A DNA stretch of 64,000 nt from Phyllobacterium myrsinacearum (GCF_002980555.1 NZ_PVBT01000004.1:353677-417676); one strand, 5' to 3'; counted from the first letter of the stretch, positions 17,097-27,902 are shown. A program made the numbers and translations. The notes: generated from the sequence alone by a model not told the origin.

Positions 17097-18543
17097 GTTC
17101 GCGCACTCCGATGGCCAGCGAGGCAAGTGGCAGTTCCAGCGTCACGGACGCGCCGCCCTGCGGCAGGTTGCGGGCATGCACGGCGCCGCCAAGCTTGCGC
17201 ACTGCATTGACGACCAGAAACAGTCCAAGACCGCCGCCGAGACGGCCCTTGCTTGACTGATAGGGCTTGCCGAACTTTGCCAGTATGTCCGGCTGGAAGC
17301 CAGGCCCGGCATCGTTGACACGCAGTACCAGCATATCACCCTCGCGTTCCGCCAGAAATCCGACCCATCCCGGCGATGCGTCGAACGCATTGTCGAGAAC
17401 GTTGAAGATAACCTGTTTGAGCGCTGAGTCGGAAACAATCGTGAGATTGAGCCCGAAGGCATTTCCGTAGGAAAGCGTCGTGGCGGACCGCGCTGCCCGC
17501 CATTCGGCAACCAGTTCATCCAGGAAAGCATTGACGGTGGTCACCGTGGGTGCTTCGCCGCGCGCCTCGCCTGCCGCCAGCAGAATGCCCGTGACGATGG
17601 CCTTGCAGCGCTGCACTTCGGCCTGCATTTCATCGATTTCCTGAACGAGATCGGGATCGGCGGCAAGCGCCGGAACCCGGCGCCAGTCTCCGAGGATGAC
17701 CGACAGGGAGGAAAGAGGCGTGCCCAGCTCGTGTGCTGCACCGGAGGCAAGCAGGCCCATGCGGACGATATGATCTTCTTCCGCCGCATGCTGTTTCAGG
17801 GCGGCAAGGTTCGCGTCGCGTTCGCGCAGGTTGCGGTTGATGCGGGCAACAAAGACAACGAGCAAGGCGGCATCGAGCACGAAACAGATGAGCATGCCGA
17901 TGATGTGAAGGCGGAAAAGTTCGTCAGGGCCCTGACCGGGCAGTATGATCGGCTCGTAGAAAACCGTCAGGCCGGCAAAACTTATGCCGGCAATGGCGAC
18001 GATTGCCGAGGTCAGGCGTGCGTCAAGCAGGACGGCGCTGAGTGTGACTTGCAGCAAATACAGAAAGATAAACGGGTTGGTCGCGCCACCACTCAAATAG
18101 AGCTGTGCCGTCAGTGCCGCGACGTCGAAAACAAGGACAATGAACAGGGAAGCCTGTGTGGTGATCTGGTCGTTGCGAAGCCAGACGATGCTGGCGAGGT
18201 TCAGCCCGATGAGGCCCGCGAGAACCAGGAACATTGGCAGCAATGGCAATTCAAGATTGAGCCATTCATGCACAACGGCGATTGTCACGACCTGCCCGAT
18301 GACAGCGATCCAGCGCAACTGGATCAGCAGGTTCATGTTCTTCCAGTTGGCGGTATAGTCAGCCGGAGGCGTTACGGGACCTTGCCAGGCGCCCGCGCCG
18401 TTCCCGGTTTGGGAGTCTGGCTTCAGGTCTACGCGTTCAATTTGGGTATCGCGACTTGGGTTCAATGGCTCACTCAATATGTCAGGCCCGCATTCCCTGA
18501 TCGTGCGTTGTCTTGGTTTGCGATGCCGAACCGGCTTTGTCAA
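17086..18543 (-). CDS. actS: Redox sensor histidine kinase ActS (RegB/PrrB)
   Basis: A membrane kinase of up to 485 residues with six hydrophobic helices. The RegB quinone-binding heptapeptide is present as GGATNPF at about residues 152-158, the H-box GAAHELGTPLSS has the phosphorylated His271, and a redox-box cysteine lies at about 313 (RCKAIVTG). The ATPase domain has N- and G-boxes (VLDNAFDASP, GGGLGLFLV). The upstream start makes it overlap SURF1 by 62 bases; a TTG at 18477 or a later codon may be the real start, because the first 60 residues are poorly structured. Senses ubiquinone redox state in studied homologues. Confidence 0.92.
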   Translation of the reverse strand: MTKPVRHRKPRQRTIRECGPDILSEPLNPSRDTQIERVDLKPDSQTGNGAGAWQGPVTPPADYTANWKNMNLLIQLRWIAVIGQVVTIAVVHEWLNLELPLLPMFLVLAGLIGLNLASIVWLRNDQITTQASLFIVLVFDVAALTAQLYLSGGATNPFIFLYLLQVTLSAVLLDARLTSAIVAIAGISFAGLTVFYEPIILPGQGPDELFRLHIIGMLICFVLDAALLVVFVARINRNLRERDANLAALKQHAAEEDHIVRMGLLASGAAHELGTPLSSLSVILGDWRRVPALAADPDLVQEIDEMQAEVQRCKAIVTGILLAAGEARGEAPTVTTVNAFLDELVAEWRAARSATTLSYGNAFGLNLTIVSDSALKQVIFNVLDNAFDASPGWVGFLAEREGDMLVLRVNDAGPGFQPDILAKFGKPYQSSKGRLGGGLGLFLVVNAVRKLGGAVHARNLPQGGASVTLELPLASLAIGVREHDT

Positions 18544-19294
18544 ACCGTATGGAGCTGCGCATTCGCCATTCGTACCGTCCGACGTAGAGCATCGCGGCGA
18601 TCAGCATCAGCGCCAGGCTGAACCAGGTGAGCGCATAGACGAGGTGATTATTGGGGAAATGGAGAACGGTCAAACCGCCGATCGGAAGGTCCCGCGCATT
18701 GGCACCGGCATCCTGGTCGATGAAATAGGGTGCCGTGGTCCCAATGGCTTTTGCCGCAGCGATGGCGGCGACATCGCGCGAATACCAGCGGCCGGCAGCG
18801 GGGTCGTTGTGCCGCAGAAAGCCGCCCCTGGGCTCGGTCATGCGAAGAAGACCGGTCACGGTTCGCGCCGGCACATCGCTCACCTGCCATGAAGCCTGTG
18901 CAGCATCGTCCGGTACAAAACCGCGATTGATCAGGACGGTAAAACCATCATCTGTCTGGAACGGTGAGATGACCCAGGAACCGCTGCCGCGTTCGGTAAC
19001 GGCCTTTACAAGCGTGTCGCGGCCGGCCCGGAAATGCCCGCTGACCTCAACATGACGGTAGCTGTCCCTGTCACCGATCCCGTGCCATTGAGACGGACCG
19101 GGTGCGGCAACTGCCGGTGCGTGGGCTTGCTGTTCAACGCGCTGGATGAGGTCGAGTTTCCAGACACGCCGCTCCAGCTGCCAGACGCCGAGACCAGTCA
19201 ACAGAAGCACGCCCGAAAGACCGATCAGACCGAAGAGGCCGAGTTGCCACAGAGCTCTGGGCCGGGAGCGCGGAGAGTGGCCATCGTCATCCAT
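18482..19294 (-). CDS. SURF1 family protein (oxidase assembly)
   Basis: A 270-residue inner-membrane protein with one helix near residues 17-38 (LGLFGLIGLSGVLLLTGLGVWQLER), the conserved GVWQLERR turn, a large periplasmic domain (GSWVISPF, VLINRGFVP) and a second helix near the C-terminus preceded by HLVYALTWFSLA. SURF1 proteins help insert heme into haem-copper oxidases. It follows cyoD by 26 bases on the same strand, which ties it to the quinol oxidase rather than a cytochrome c oxidase in this location. Confidence 0.9.
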   Translation of the reverse strand: MDDDGHSPRSRPRALWQLGLFGLIGLSGVLLLTGLGVWQLERRVWKLDLIQRVEQQAHAPAVAAPGPSQWHGIGDRDSYRHVEVSGHFRAGRDTLVKAVTERGSGSWVISPFQTDDGFTVLINRGFVPDDAAQASWQVSDVPARTVTGLLRMTEPRGGFLRHNDPAAGRWYSRDVAAIAAAKAIGTTAPYFIDQDAGANARDLPIGGLTVLHFPNNHLVYALTWFSLALMLIAAMLYVGRYEWRMRSSIRFDKAGSASQTKTTHDQGMRA

Positions 19295-19320
19295 TGCTTC
19301 GTCCTGGAATTATTCTGCCA

Positions 19321-19695
19321 TCACGGTATCTGGCTCATGTCATGGCCGGGCATCATGTTGGTATTGAGGTGATACATGACCCATAGGGAGCCGGTCAGGG
19401 TGATGACGACGAGAACGAGCGTGAAGATCAGCGCCAGCATGTTCCAGCCGTTTTCCGACCGGACATTCATGTGCAGGAAAAACACCATATGGACCACGAT
19501 CTGGATCACGGCCAATGCCATGATTGCAAATGCGGTTGCCTGTTTGGAGTCGAGCGCGCCGGTCATGACCAGCCAGAAAGGAATGGCCGTCAGGATGACC
19601 GAAAGGCCAAAACCGATCAGATAGGATCGCAGGGAACCATGGGCATGCCCATCGTCTTGCGCGTGGCCGTGATCATCCGTATGTGCTGGTGTCAT
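19321..19695 (-). CDS. cyoD: Cytochrome o ubiquinol oxidase subunit IV
   Basis: A 124-residue small subunit with three membrane helices and a histidine-rich N-terminus ([16 protein letters not shown]). The start at 19695 overlaps the end of cyoC by ATGA; the frame is open further upstream but would lie inside cyo[14 protein letters not shown] and [17 protein letters not shown] match CyoD. It supports assembly of the bo3 quinol oxidase. The gene follows the canonical cyoABCD order, without cyoE (heme O synthase) in the operon. Confidence 0.93.
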   Translation of the reverse strand: MTPAHTDDHGHAQDDGHAHGSLRSYLIGFGLSVILTAIPFWLVMTGALDSKQATAFAIMALAVIQIVVHMVFFLHMNVRSENGWNMLALIFTLVLVVITLTGSLWVMYHLNTNMMPGHDMSQIP

Positions 19696-20327
19696 CGCAA
19701 CATTCCCATCAGATAGACAAAGGTGAAAACGCCAATCCAGATGACGTCGAGGAAGTGCCAGAACAGGCTGAGGCACATCAACCGGCGCCTGTTTGCCTGG
19801 ATAAGGCCATAGCGCTTGACCTGGATCATCAGCGTGACCAGCCAGACCAGGCCCACGGTGACGTGCAGGCCGTGTGTCCCGACGAGCGTAAAGAACGATG
19901 ACAGGAAGGCGCTCCGCTGCGGTGTTGCGCCTTCATGGATCATGTGCGCGAATTCGTAGAGCTCGATACCAAGGAATGCCAGGCCGAACAGACCGGTCAG
20001 TGCCAGCCATCCCTGTGTCGCGGCAATGCGTCCCTTGTCCATCGTCAGCATGGCAAAGCCATAGGTGATGGACGAAAAAAGCAGCATCGACGTATTGATT
20101 GCCACGAGCGGCAGATCGAAGAGATCCTTGGGTGAGGGACCTGCCGCATAATTGCTGCCAAGCACGCCGTAGGTTGCAAACAGCACGGCGAAGATGAGGC
20201 AGTCGCTCATCAGGTAAACCCAGAAGCCGAACATGGTGCTGCCGCCTTCGGCGTGATCATGCTCATCCACCAGATAGAATGTCGGCGCGGCTCCGTCCCC
20301 GTGCACTGCGGAAGCTGGTGAACTCAT
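19692..20327 (-). CDS. cyoC: Cytochrome o ubiquinol oxidase subunit III
   Basis: A 211-residue membrane subunit with five helices. Family marks are the N-terminal [23 protein letters not shown] split over helix 1, FLGIELYEF with the buried glutamate and the final [20 protein letters not shown]. Its start overlaps the cyoB stop by four bases and its end overlaps cyoD, so the three genes are translationally coupled. The N-terminal histidine-poor region ending in [12 protein letters not shown] is longer than in enterobacteria but usual in rhizobia. Confidence 0.95.
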   Translation of the reverse strand: MSSPASAVHGDGAAPTFYLVDEHDHAEGGSTMFGFWVYLMSDCLIFAVLFATYGVLGSNYAAGPSPKDLFDLPLVAINTSMLLFSSITYGFAMLTMDKGRIAATQGWLALTGLFGLAFLGIELYEFAHMIHEGATPQRSAFLSSFFTLVGTHGLHVTVGLVWLVTLMIQVKRYGLIQANRRRLMCLSLFWHFLDVIWIGVFTFVYLMGMLR

Positions 20328-22330
20328 CGTGCAACTCCTGCGAGAAGAGCGGTTCGCTCACCTTCGGTGCGGACAACGTCCTCCGCCGGTATGTGGAAGT
20401 CGCGCTTGTAGTTGAATGTATGCCCGATGGTGACGGCCAGCAGGGCAATGAAGCTGGCTGCCGCGAGCCACCAGATGTACCAGATCATGGCAAAGCCGAA
20501 GATGATGCTCAGGACCGCCAGGATGATGCCTGTGCCGGTGTTGCTGGGCATGTGGATGGCCTTGAAACCTTCGAGCGGACGCGTGTAGCCGCGCCTTTTC
20601 ATATCGTGCCATGCATCGAGGTCATGCACCACCGGCGTGAAGGCAAAGTTGTAGGCCGGTGGCGGCGACGCGGTTGACCATTCGAGCGTGCGCCCGTCCC
20701 AGGGATCGCCCGTCAGGTCGGCCAGCTTGTCGCGGTTGCGGATGCTGACATAGATCTGGATGAGGAAGGACAGGATGCCGATGGCGATCAGGACGGCGCC
20801 GAAGGCGGCAATCACGAACCAGATCTGCAGCGACGGATCGTTGAACACGCGTAGGCGCCGCGTTACGCCCATCAGGCCGAGCACGTAGAGCGGCATGAAG
20901 GCGAAGTAGAAGCCGATGACCCAGAACCAGAACGACATCTTGCCCCAGAACGGATCGAGCTTGAAGCCGAATGCCTTGGGGAACCAGTAGCTGATGCCGG
21001 CAAACAGGCCGAACAGCACGCCGCCGATGATGACGTTGTGGAAGTGCGCCACAAGGAACAGGCTGTTATGCAGGACAAAGTCCGCCGGTGGCACGGCGAG
21101 CAGCACGCCGGTCATGCCGCCGATGACGAAGGTCAGCATGAAGGCGATCGTCCACATCATCGGCAGCTCGAAGCGGATGCGCCCGCGATACATCGTGAAC
21201 AGCCAGTTGAATATCTTGGCCCCGGTGGGGATCGATATGATCATCGTGGTGATGCCGAAGAAGGAATTCACGCTGGCGCCGGAGCCCATGGTGAAGAAGT
21301 GGTGCAGCCAGACGAGATAGGCGAGGATGGTGATAACGACCGTGGCATAGACCATCGACGTGTAGCCGAACAGGCGCTTGCCGGAGAAGGTGGACGTGAC
21401 TTCGGAAAAGATGCCGAAAGCCGGCAGGATAAGAATGTAAACCTCCGGATGACCCCAGATCCAGATGAGGTTGACATACATCATAGGATTGCCGCCGAAA
21501 TCATTCGTGAAGAAGTTCGTGCCGACATAGCGGTCAAGGCTGAGCAGGGCGAGAACGGCGGTCAGCACCGGGAATGCTGCCACGATCAGCACGTTGGTGC
21601 AGAGCGCTGTCCAGGTAAAGACCGGCAGCTTCATCATGGTCATGCCGGGTGCGCGCATCTTGACGATGGTCGCCACCAGATTGACGCCGGACAGCAACGT
21701 GCCGATGCCAGCGATCTGCAGCGCCCATATGTAATAGTCCACACCGACATCGGGGCTGTACCCGATATTGGATAGCGGGGGATAGGCGAGCCAGCCGGTC
21801 TTGGCGAATTCTCCGACAAACAGCGACATCATGACAAGGATTGCGCCGGCCGTGGTCATCCAGAAACTGAAATTGTTGAGGAACGGGAAGGACACGTCAC
21901 GCGCGCCGATCTGCAGCGGAACGACAAAATTCATCAGACCGGTGACAAGCGGCATGGCGACGAAGAAAATCATGATCACGCCGTGGGCGGTGAACACCTG
22001 GTCGTAGTGGTGGGCCGGGAGATAACCATCGGAGCCGCCAAAGGCCATGGCCTGCTGCAGGCGCATCATGATGGCATCGGCAAAGCCGCGCAGCAGCATG
22101 ACGATGCCGAGGATCATGTACATGATGCCGATGCGCTTGTGGTCGATGCTGGTGAACCATTCGCGCCAGAGATAACCCCAGAGGCGGTAATAGGTGAGGA
22201 GACCCACCAGTGCCAGGCCGCCAAGGGCCACCATGGCAAATGTGCCGACCAGGATCGGCTCATGATACGGGAAGGATTCCAGGGTCAACCGGCCGAAGAC
22301 CGCCTTGAGAAGATTGGGATTATCAAACAT
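20324..22330 (-). CDS. cyoB: Cytochrome o ubiquinol oxidase subunit I
   Basis: The 668-residue catalytic subunit of the proton-pumping bo3 oxidase, which holds low-spin heme b, heme o3 and CuB. Starting at [15 protein letters not shown], it has about 15 helices. The CuB/heme signature [14 protein letters not shown] and the HHFFTMG and [14 protein letters not shown] histidine motifs are intact. The frame extends upstream into cyoA, but family N-termini agree with 22330, 16 bases after the cyoA stop. Length agrees with enterobacterial CyoB. Confidence 0.96.
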   Translation of the reverse strand: MFDNPNLLKAVFGRLTLESFPYHEPILVGTFAMVALGGLALVGLLTYYRLWGYLWREWFTSIDHKRIGIMYMILGIVMLLRGFADAIMMRLQQAMAFGGSDGYLPAHHYDQVFTAHGVIMIFFVAMPLVTGLMNFVVPLQIGARDVSFPFLNNFSFWMTTAGAILVMMSLFVGEFAKTGWLAYPPLSNIGYSPDVGVDYYIWALQIAGIGTLLSGVNLVATIVKMRAPGMTMMKLPVFTWTALCTNVLIVAAFPVLTAVLALLSLDRYVGTNFFTNDFGGNPMMYVNLIWIWGHPEVYILILPAFGIFSEVTSTFSGKRLFGYTSMVYATVVITILAYLVWLHHFFTMGSGASVNSFFGITTMIISIPTGAKIFNWLFTMYRGRIRFELPMMWTIAFMLTFVIGGMTGVLLAVPPADFVLHNSLFLVAHFHNVIIGGVLFGLFAGISYWFPKAFGFKLDPFWGKMSFWFWVIGFYFAFMPLYVLGLMGVTRRLRVFNDPSLQIWFVIAAFGAVLIAIGILSFLIQIYVSIRNRDKLADLTGDPWDGRTLEWSTASPPPAYNFAFTPVVHDLDAWHDMKRRGYTRPLEGFKAIHMPSNTGTGIILAVLSIIFGFAMIWYIWWLAAASFIALLAVTIGHTFNYKRDFHIPAEDVVRTEGERTALLAGVAR

Positions 22331-22346
22331 GTCGGACTCAATCCGT

Positions 22347-23513
22347 TCAGGAATTCGATGGACGGCGCTGTGCGCCGAACAGTGGGGCAGTTGGGCGTGG
22401 CAGTCCGGCACCGAGTACTGGTGAGGTGTCGCGTGGTGACAGCAGCGGAGACTGTGCCGCGGCACGCATTCTCTCTTCCTCTTCCGTCGTGCATATCCGC
22501 GAGACAAAGGTTGCCGGTGGGGCGAAAATGGCGCCGCGCCGCCTGTATTTGTCATATTCCAGCGGGTGGACATTGTTGATGCCGGCAAGCCCGAGCCCGC
22601 CCTTGGCATCGATTGAACTCATTTCGTCCATGCACATTTTGCCAAGCTCGACGCAGCGGTTGAGCACGGCGGTGAAGAGTTGTGTCTCGACACTGCCGTA
22701 ACGGCGCGCCGGCTCGTTTTCGCTGGGCCGTTCAAGTTCGAGATAGGCATTGCGATCCAGCTTGGTGCCCTGGGCTTTCACGTCGGCCATCCATTTGTCA
22801 AAATCGGCATCGGACAGGCCGAGGAAGGCAAATTTCATGCCCGAGAAACCTGCGCCGCTATAGTTCGCCGAGAAGCCCTCGAAGGTGCCGGGGTGATTGA
22901 TCACGGCGCTAAGCTTCGTCTGCATACCCGGCATGGTGTAGATCTGGCCCGCAAGTGCCGGAATGTAGAACGAGTTCATGACTGCCGACGATGTCAGACG
23001 GAAATCGATGGGCCTGTCCACCGGGGCAGCCAGTTCATTGATGGTTGCCACACCGTATTCCGGATAGATGAACAGCCATTTCCAGTCGAGCGCTACGACT
23101 TCCACCTGCAGCGGCTTGACCTGCTTGTCGACCAGCTTGCCGGGTGCAATGCGATCCAGCGGACGGTAGGGATCAAGCAGGTGCGTACCCATCCATGTCA
23201 GCGCGCCAAGGCAGATGATGATGAGGAGCGGTGCGGCCCAGATGATCAGCTCCAGTTGCGTCGAGTGATCCCAATCGGGCTCGTAGCGCGCCGCTGCATT
23301 GGATTGGCGATAACGCCACGCGAAAAACACCGTCAGCAGCATGACGGGTACGATGATGATCAGCATCAGAATGGTCGAGATGACGATAAGATCCCGCTGC
23401 TGTGCAGCAACGTCGCCAGACGGGCTCATGACGACAGCATTGCATGCGGTCAGCATGGTGAGAAACGGAAGTATGGCGACGGCAAGAAAACGTTTCAAGG
23501 TCGTTCCTGTCAT
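22347..23513 (-). CDS. cyoA: Cytochrome o ubiquinol oxidase subunit II (lipoprotein)
   Basis: A 388-residue lipoprotein with a signal sequence and lipobox MLTAC (Cys24), two membrane helices ([24 protein letters not shown] and [19 protein letters not shown]) and a periplasmic cupredoxin-fold domain without the CuA ligands, as expected in quinol oxidases. The C-terminus extends about 70 residues past the enterobacterial protein and ends in a Pro/Arg-rich tail. It is the first gene of cyoABCD-SURF1-actS-actR and is divergent from an MFS gene, so the operon promoter lies in 23514-23686. Confidence 0.95.
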   Translation of the reverse strand: MTGTTLKRFLAVAILPFLTMLTACNAVVMSPSGDVAAQQRDLIVISTILMLIIIVPVMLLTVFFAWRYRQSNAAARYEPDWDHSTQLELIIWAAPLLIIICLGALTWMGTHLLDPYRPLDRIAPGKLVDKQVKPLQVEVVALDWKWLFIYPEYGVATINELAAPVDRPIDFRLTSSAVMNSFYIPALAGQIYTMPGMQTKLSAVINHPGTFEGFSANYSGAGFSGMKFAFLGLSDADFDKWMADVKAQGTKLDRNAYLELERPSENEPARRYGSVETQLFTAVLNRCVELGKMCMDEMSSIDAKGGLGLAGINNVHPLEYDKYRRRGAIFAPPATFVSRICTTEEEERMRAAAQSPLLSPRDTSPVLGAGLPRPTAPLFGAQRRPSNS

Positions 23514-23686
23514 GATAACGGCGCTAATTTGCGCCATCCGTAGCGGCACCCCATTCAAAGTGACATTGGACAATTTGCCCAATCCTTCCCTAATGTGTCA
23601 CAATGATAAAGGAGATGCTAGCATAAGCCGTGAACGCGGCTTGACGTCAGCAGCTGCCAAATCAGGATTGAGGAGCGCAACGAGAC

Positions 23687-25015
23687 ATGAGCGCGGAAAT
23701 AGGGGTGCCCTCATCGACGACCCACGGACGTGACGTCAAGGGCCTGCATGGCCACGAGGATGTCAATGTCGGTGAGATCGCCATCGGCGTCATCATCGGG
23801 CGTACGTCGGAGTTCTTCGACTTTTTCGTTTACGCCATCGCCTCCGTGCTGGTCTTTCCCAAGCTTGTCTTTCCCTATGTCGATCCGCTGACAGGCACGC
23901 TCTATTCCTTTGCGATCTTTGCACTCGCATTCATTGCACGTCCGCTTGGGACTGTGATCTTCATGGCCATCGACCGTACCTATGGCCGCGGTGTCAAACT
24001 CACCATTACCCTGTTCCTGCTGGGAAGCTCGACGGTGGCAATTGCCTTTCTGCCCGGTTACGAGCAGGTGGGCTGGGTATCGGCGCTGCTTCTTGCGCTC
24101 TTCCGGCTCGGCCAGGGCTTGGCGCTGGGTGGCGAATGGGACGGTCTTGCTTCCCTTCTTGCGTTGAATGCGCCGGAACGCCGCCGCGGCTGGTACGCCA
24201 TGATTCCGCAGCTCGGCGCCCCGCTCGGACTGATGGTTGCGGCCAGCCTGTTTGCATTCTTTGTCTCGCACCTTTCCGCGCAGGATTTCCTGGAGTGGGG
24301 CTGGCGCTATCCCTTCTTCGTCGCCTTTGCCATCAATGTGGTGGCATTGTTCGCGCGGCTGCGCATGGTCGTGACGGAGCAGTATGCCGAGCTCTTCAAG
24401 CGCCGGGAACTGCAGCCGACGACGGTCAGCGACACATTGCAGACCGAAGGCCGCCACGTCGTCATCGGTGCCTTTGCGCCTTTGGCCAGCTTCGCACTCT
24501 TCCATATGGTGACGGTGTTTCCCCTGTCGTGGGTCTTCCTTTTCACCGATCAGGGACCGGCCCGCTTCCTCATGATCGAGACCATCGGTGCAGCCGTCGG
24601 CGTCATCGCGATCTTTGCGTCCGGAAATATCGCTGACCGCGTTGGCCGGAGCCGTTTGCTCATCGCCACAGCCATCGCCATCGCCGTGTTCAGCGGGTTT
24701 GCCCCTCAGCTGCTGGACGGCGGCGATATCGGCGAAATCATCTTCATGGTCTTCGGGTTCCTGCTTCTTGGCCTGTCGTTCGGCCAATCCTCCGGCGCAG
24801 TCGCGTCGAACTTTTCCAGACGATACCGCTATACGGGATCGGCACTGACGACGGATCTCGCATGGCTGTTTGGTGCAGGTTTCGCGCCGCTTGTCGCCTT
24901 GATCCTGTCGAGCCGCTTTGGTCTGATCGCGAGCGGAGCCTATCTCCTGTCGGGCGCCGCATGCACACTGATTGCGCTCGCGGTGAACCGCCAGATCGAC
25001 GGCCGCGACAAGTAA
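23687..25015 (+). CDS. MFS transporter, metabolite:H+ symporter-like
   Basis: A 442-residue transporter with twelve helices. The opening (GVIIGRTSEFFDFFVYAIASVLVFPKL) carries the helix-1 glutamate/aspartate pattern of the metabolite:proton symporter group, and GQGLALGGEWDG in helix 4 and GRSRLL in the central loop match the family. Known relatives move carboxylates, betaines or shikimate. It is divergent from cyoA. This adjacency may be positional only; no substrate can be named. Confidence 0.85.
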   Translation: MSAEIGVPSSTTHGRDVKGLHGHEDVNVGEIAIGVIIGRTSEFFDFFVYAIASVLVFPKLVFPYVDPLTGTLYSFAIFALAFIARPLGTVIFMAIDRTYGRGVKLTITLFLLGSSTVAIAFLPGYEQVGWVSALLLALFRLGQGLALGGEWDGLASLLALNAPERRRGWYAMIPQLGAPLGLMVAASLFAFFVSHLSAQDFLEWGWRYPFFVAFAINVVALFARLRMVVTEQYAELFKRRELQPTTVSDTLQTEGRHVVIGAFAPLASFALFHMVTVFPLSWVFLFTDQGPARFLMIETIGAAVGVIAIFASGNIADRVGRSRLLIATAIAIAVFSGFAPQLLDGGDIGEIIFMVFGFLLLGLSFGQSSGAVASNFSRRYRYTGSALTTDLAWLFGAGFAPLVALILSSRFGLIASGAYLLSGAACTLIALAVNRQIDGRDK

Positions 25016-25021
25016 AGCCGC

Positions 25022-25849
25022 CTAGAAAAGCTTCAGCGGATAGGTCCCGTAGAATATCAATGCCGAGCGGAGGAACTGCCGGATGTGCCAAAGGCCCTTG
25101 CTTGCGGCCCGTCCGCCCTCATGCACGATCCTGACCGCTGGCACATAGGCAATGCGTGCTATCTTGCGAACGCGCAGGGAAATATCGAAATCCTCGAAAT
25201 ACAGGAGATAGCGCGGATCAAAACCGCCCAGCTGCCTGTAGACATCGCCGTTGAAAAACATGAAGCAGCCGCTGACGATGGGCGGGTCCCAGAAGGGGGT
25301 GCTGGCGATCTCGTCGCGCATTTCGTAGCGTTCGAGGCGCTGGCGGAACATTGCCTTGATGCCATTGGGGGCAAAACCGCGAAGAAGCAGGTCGAAGACT
25401 GCGGGATAGCGCTTGCAGAGATATTGCGTGCTCCCGTCCGGATTGAACGCCTTGGGCGTGATCAGTCCCGTTTCCGGCGCACCGGCCATGAATGCCAGTG
25501 CCTGTTTCAGGGCATCCGGCTCCATTTCCACATCGGGATTCAAGACGAGATGAAATTTCCCCGCCTTGTCCAGAACCATGTTGTTGGCCGCGCCAAAACC
25601 GACATTTCCATGCCCAGCGATGATCTCAAGGGGCAGGTCGGGCAGCAGATTTCTCATCCAGCTCTGGTCTGCGGGCTCGGGCGAATTGTCGATCACATAG
25701 AGTTTGGCGCGAAGCGGGGCGATCTCGTCCACGGCTTTGCGAAGGCTCGTCAGTGTTGTCGTGAGTACGGTTCGTTCGGGTTTGAAAATGACCACCCCTA
25801 TGGTGAGGTCGAAGTCGGGGGAGGTGGCGGCAGGGCTGCGTTCAACCAT
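25022..25849 (-). CDS. Family 2 glycosyltransferase, rhamnosyltransferase-like
   Basis: A 275-residue cytoplasmic GT-A enzyme. NDP-sugar-binding features are VIDNSPEP near residue 53, GNVGFGAANN, the metal-binding NPDVE in place of DXD, and the acceptor-side GGFDPRYLLYFEDFDISLR. This pattern matches WbbL-like transferases that add rhamnose to lipid-linked or polysaccharide acceptors. Its start overlaps the upstream glycosyltransferase by 8 bases, and the rml genes for dTDP-rhamnose are divergent from the pair, which supports rhamnose as the donor sugar. Confidence 0.85.
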   Translation of the reverse strand: MVERSPAATSPDFDLTIGVVIFKPERTVLTTTLTSLRKAVDEIAPLRAKLYVIDNSPEPADQSWMRNLLPDLPLEIIAGHGNVGFGAANNMVLDKAGKFHLVLNPDVEMEPDALKQALAFMAGAPETGLITPKAFNPDGSTQYLCKRYPAVFDLLLRGFAPNGIKAMFRQRLERYEMRDEIASTPFWDPPIVSGCFMFFNGDVYRQLGGFDPRYLLYFEDFDISLRVRKIARIAYVPAVRIVHEGGRAASKGLWHIRQFLRSALIFYGTYPLKLF

Positions 25850-26759
25850 TGTTCGGTTTCTTTCCCATACGGCCGGAAAGCCCGTGAAAAATGCCCAGCG
25901 TCATCATGCCGGCGTGCTGCAATCTTGGCACTGTAAAGACACTGTAGAACACAAATTTCCGGACGAGGCGGATCGCATCGACGATCTTCCAGTTGGCGCG
26001 CAGCCATGGCTGCCGGTACAGCCAGACGGCATTGCGGAAATGGTAGTAATGCCGCAGCGGGCTGTGCACCGGAATGAACCGCCCGCGAAACTTTATCGGA
26101 TTGTCGCCCAGATCGTGCTGCATTTCGGCGGCGCAGACGCCAAACGACTGGTATCCCATGTGTTGCGCGCGCAGGCCCCATTCGATGTCGACATAGTCGA
26201 TGAAGAGTTCCTCTTTCATGCCGCCAACGTCATCGAGGGTTGCTGTCGGAATGAGGCAGCCCGATGCTATGAGATAATCGACATCGACGACCGCACCGGC
26301 CGTGTCGCAGGCCTGCCGCCGAAGCCGCAATCCTTCTGTTTTGATGAATGGCGGCGGATTCTTTTGCCGCGAGTCCTCATAGCGCGGGCCGACGCATCCG
26401 AGCTTCACGCCTTTGGCAATCTGGGCCTTTGCCGCCGATAGCAGCCTGGCCACCATGTCTGGTGCCGGTATGCTGTCCTGATCGAGCAGCAGAACGAAGC
26501 TTGAACCTGATGCACGCGCCCGGTCGATCCCGACATTCTGCGCTTTCGCAATACCGTAATTGGCGTCAAGCGGTACAAATTCCGCTTGGGTGCTCCGACT
26601 TGCAAACCATGGTGCCAGATTCATTTTTGAACCGTTGTCGACGACGATGACACGTCCGACTTGCGGGGTGATCGCGTTGAGAAGTGCTGCAAGACCTGCA
26701 ACATCCGGATTGTAGGTCACGATGATTGCGCTGACGTCTGGCTGCTGTTTAATTCGCAT
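25842..26759 (-). CDS. Family 2 glycosyltransferase, RfbF-type rhamnosyltransferase
   Basis: A 305-residue GT-A enzyme with IIVTYNPD at the N-terminus, VVDNGS, NYGIAKAQNVG, and the metal-binding LLLDQDS motif that is typical of the RfbF/RfbN rhamnosyltransferase group. The second half has the acceptor-side FIDYVDIEWGLRAQ. It is the promoter-proximal member of a two-gene operon and is divergent from rmlA. Together they probably extend a rhamnose-containing surface glycan, but no polymerase or flippase gene is nearby to say which one. Confidence 0.85.
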   Translation of the reverse strand: MRIKQQPDVSAIIVTYNPDVAGLAALLNAITPQVGRVIVVDNGSKMNLAPWFASRSTQAEFVPLDANYGIAKAQNVGIDRARASGSSFVLLLDQDSIPAPDMVARLLSAAKAQIAKGVKLGCVGPRYEDSRQKNPPPFIKTEGLRLRRQACDTAGAVVDVDYLIASGCLIPTATLDDVGGMKEELFIDYVDIEWGLRAQHMGYQSFGVCAAEMQHDLGDNPIKFRGRFIPVHSPLRHYYHFRNAVWLYRQPWLRANWKIVDAIRLVRKFVFYSVFTVPRLQHAGMMTLGIFHGLSGRMGKKPNNG

Positions 26760-27020
26760 TTAAGATTCCGTGTTGCCTGGGCCGCATATTTGGTTACAAG
26801 CCAGAATTATGATTTAAAAACAATAAGCTGTGTGAGAGAAATCATCCCTGTTACGCTGTCTTCTCATTTCGTTCCAGTTGACTTGTCTTTCTGTTGTCGC
26901 CAAATGGTTTTTCAATGACCGGTGAACCGCATTTCGCCATCTTTGCATGAAACCAAGGATGGCTACTGCAGGCGTTATATATCAGCTCAATTTGTAGCAT
27001 TGACATAAGGAAGCGATCGC
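26760..27020. other. AT-richer divergent intergenic region
   Basis: 261 bases between the glycosyltransferase pair and the rml operon. It is visibly richer in A and T than its surroundings and must hold both promoters; TTATATA near 26975 is a possible -10 for rmlA, and AAGGAAG precedes its ATG. I see no open frame worth calling and no long repeat. Confidence 0.5.
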
Positions 27021-27902
27021 ATGAAGGGTATTATACTAGCCGGGGGCAGCGGTACACGTCTTTACCCATTAACGATTGCCGTGTCGAAGCAAATCCTCCC
27101 CATCTACGACAAGCCGATGATTTATTACCCGCTGAGCGTTCTGATGCTCGCCGGCATACGCGAGATTTTGATCATCTCGACGCCGCATGATCTGCCGCTT
27201 TTCCAGAAGCTGCTCGGAGACGGGGCTGATTTCGGGGTCAGTTTTTCCTATGCCGAACAGCCGCAGCCGAATGGCCTGGCAGAAGCATTCATCATCGGGC
27301 GTGACTTCATCGGCCAGGACAGTGTTGCGATGATTCTGGGCGACAACATCTATTTCGGCGACGGCCTTTCCAAACTCTGCCAGGTGGCCGCATCTGTGAC
27401 CAAGGGCGGAATGGTCTTTGCCTATCACGTCGATGATCCACAACGTTATGGCGTGGTGGATTTTGACAAGGTCACCGGCAAGGCATTGTCCATCGAAGAA
27501 AAACCCGAACACCCCAAGTCGCATTGGGCCGTGACGGGCCTGTATTTTTACAGCAATGATGTGGTTGATATTGCGCGGTCGATTGAACCCTCGTCGCGCG
27601 GGGAGCTGGAAATCACCAGCGTCAACAATATTTATCTGGAACGCGGCGAATTGCAGGTTCAGCAGCTGGGCCGTGGTTATGCGTGGCTCGATACCGGCAC
27701 GCATGACAGCTTGCATGAGGCGTCGTCATTTGTCCGGACCATCGAACACCGCCAGGGCATCAAGATTGCTTGTCCGGAAGAAATCGGCCTGGAATGGGGC
27801 TGGCTGAATGCCGATCAGGTACTTGAAAGAGCGGCAAAAATGGGCAAGACCGAATATGCCGCATATCTGCGGCGGCGTGCTGCGGAGATTGGAACAGAAT
27901 GA
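27021..27902 (+). CDS. rmlA: Glucose-1-phosphate thymidylyltransferase
   Basis: A 293-residue enzyme that makes dTDP-glucose from glucose-1-phosphate and dTTP, the first step to dTDP-L-rhamnose. The nucleotidyltransferase signature [11 protein letters not shown] is at residues 8-18, followed by [17 protein letters not shown] and LGDNIYFGD with the metal-binding aspartate. [19 protein letters not shown] and [14 protein letters not shown] complete the fold. Length is standard. The stop overlaps the rmlC start, and the gene heads the rmlACBD operon. The enzyme is typically inhibited by the end product dTDP-rhamnose. Confidence 0.97.
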   Translation: MKGIILAGGSGTRLYPLTIAVSKQILPIYDKPMIYYPLSVLMLAGIREILIISTPHDLPLFQKLLGDGADFGVSFSYAEQPQPNGLAEAFIIGRDFIGQDSVAMILGDNIYFGDGLSKLCQVAASVTKGGMVFAYHVDDPQRYGVVDFDKVTGKALSIEEKPEHPKSHWAVTGLYFYSNDVVDIARSIEPSSRGELEITSVNNIYLERGELQVQQLGRGYAWLDTGTHDSLHEASSFVRTIEHRQGIKIACPEEIGLEWGWLNADQVLERAAKMGKTEYAAYLRRRAAEIGTE

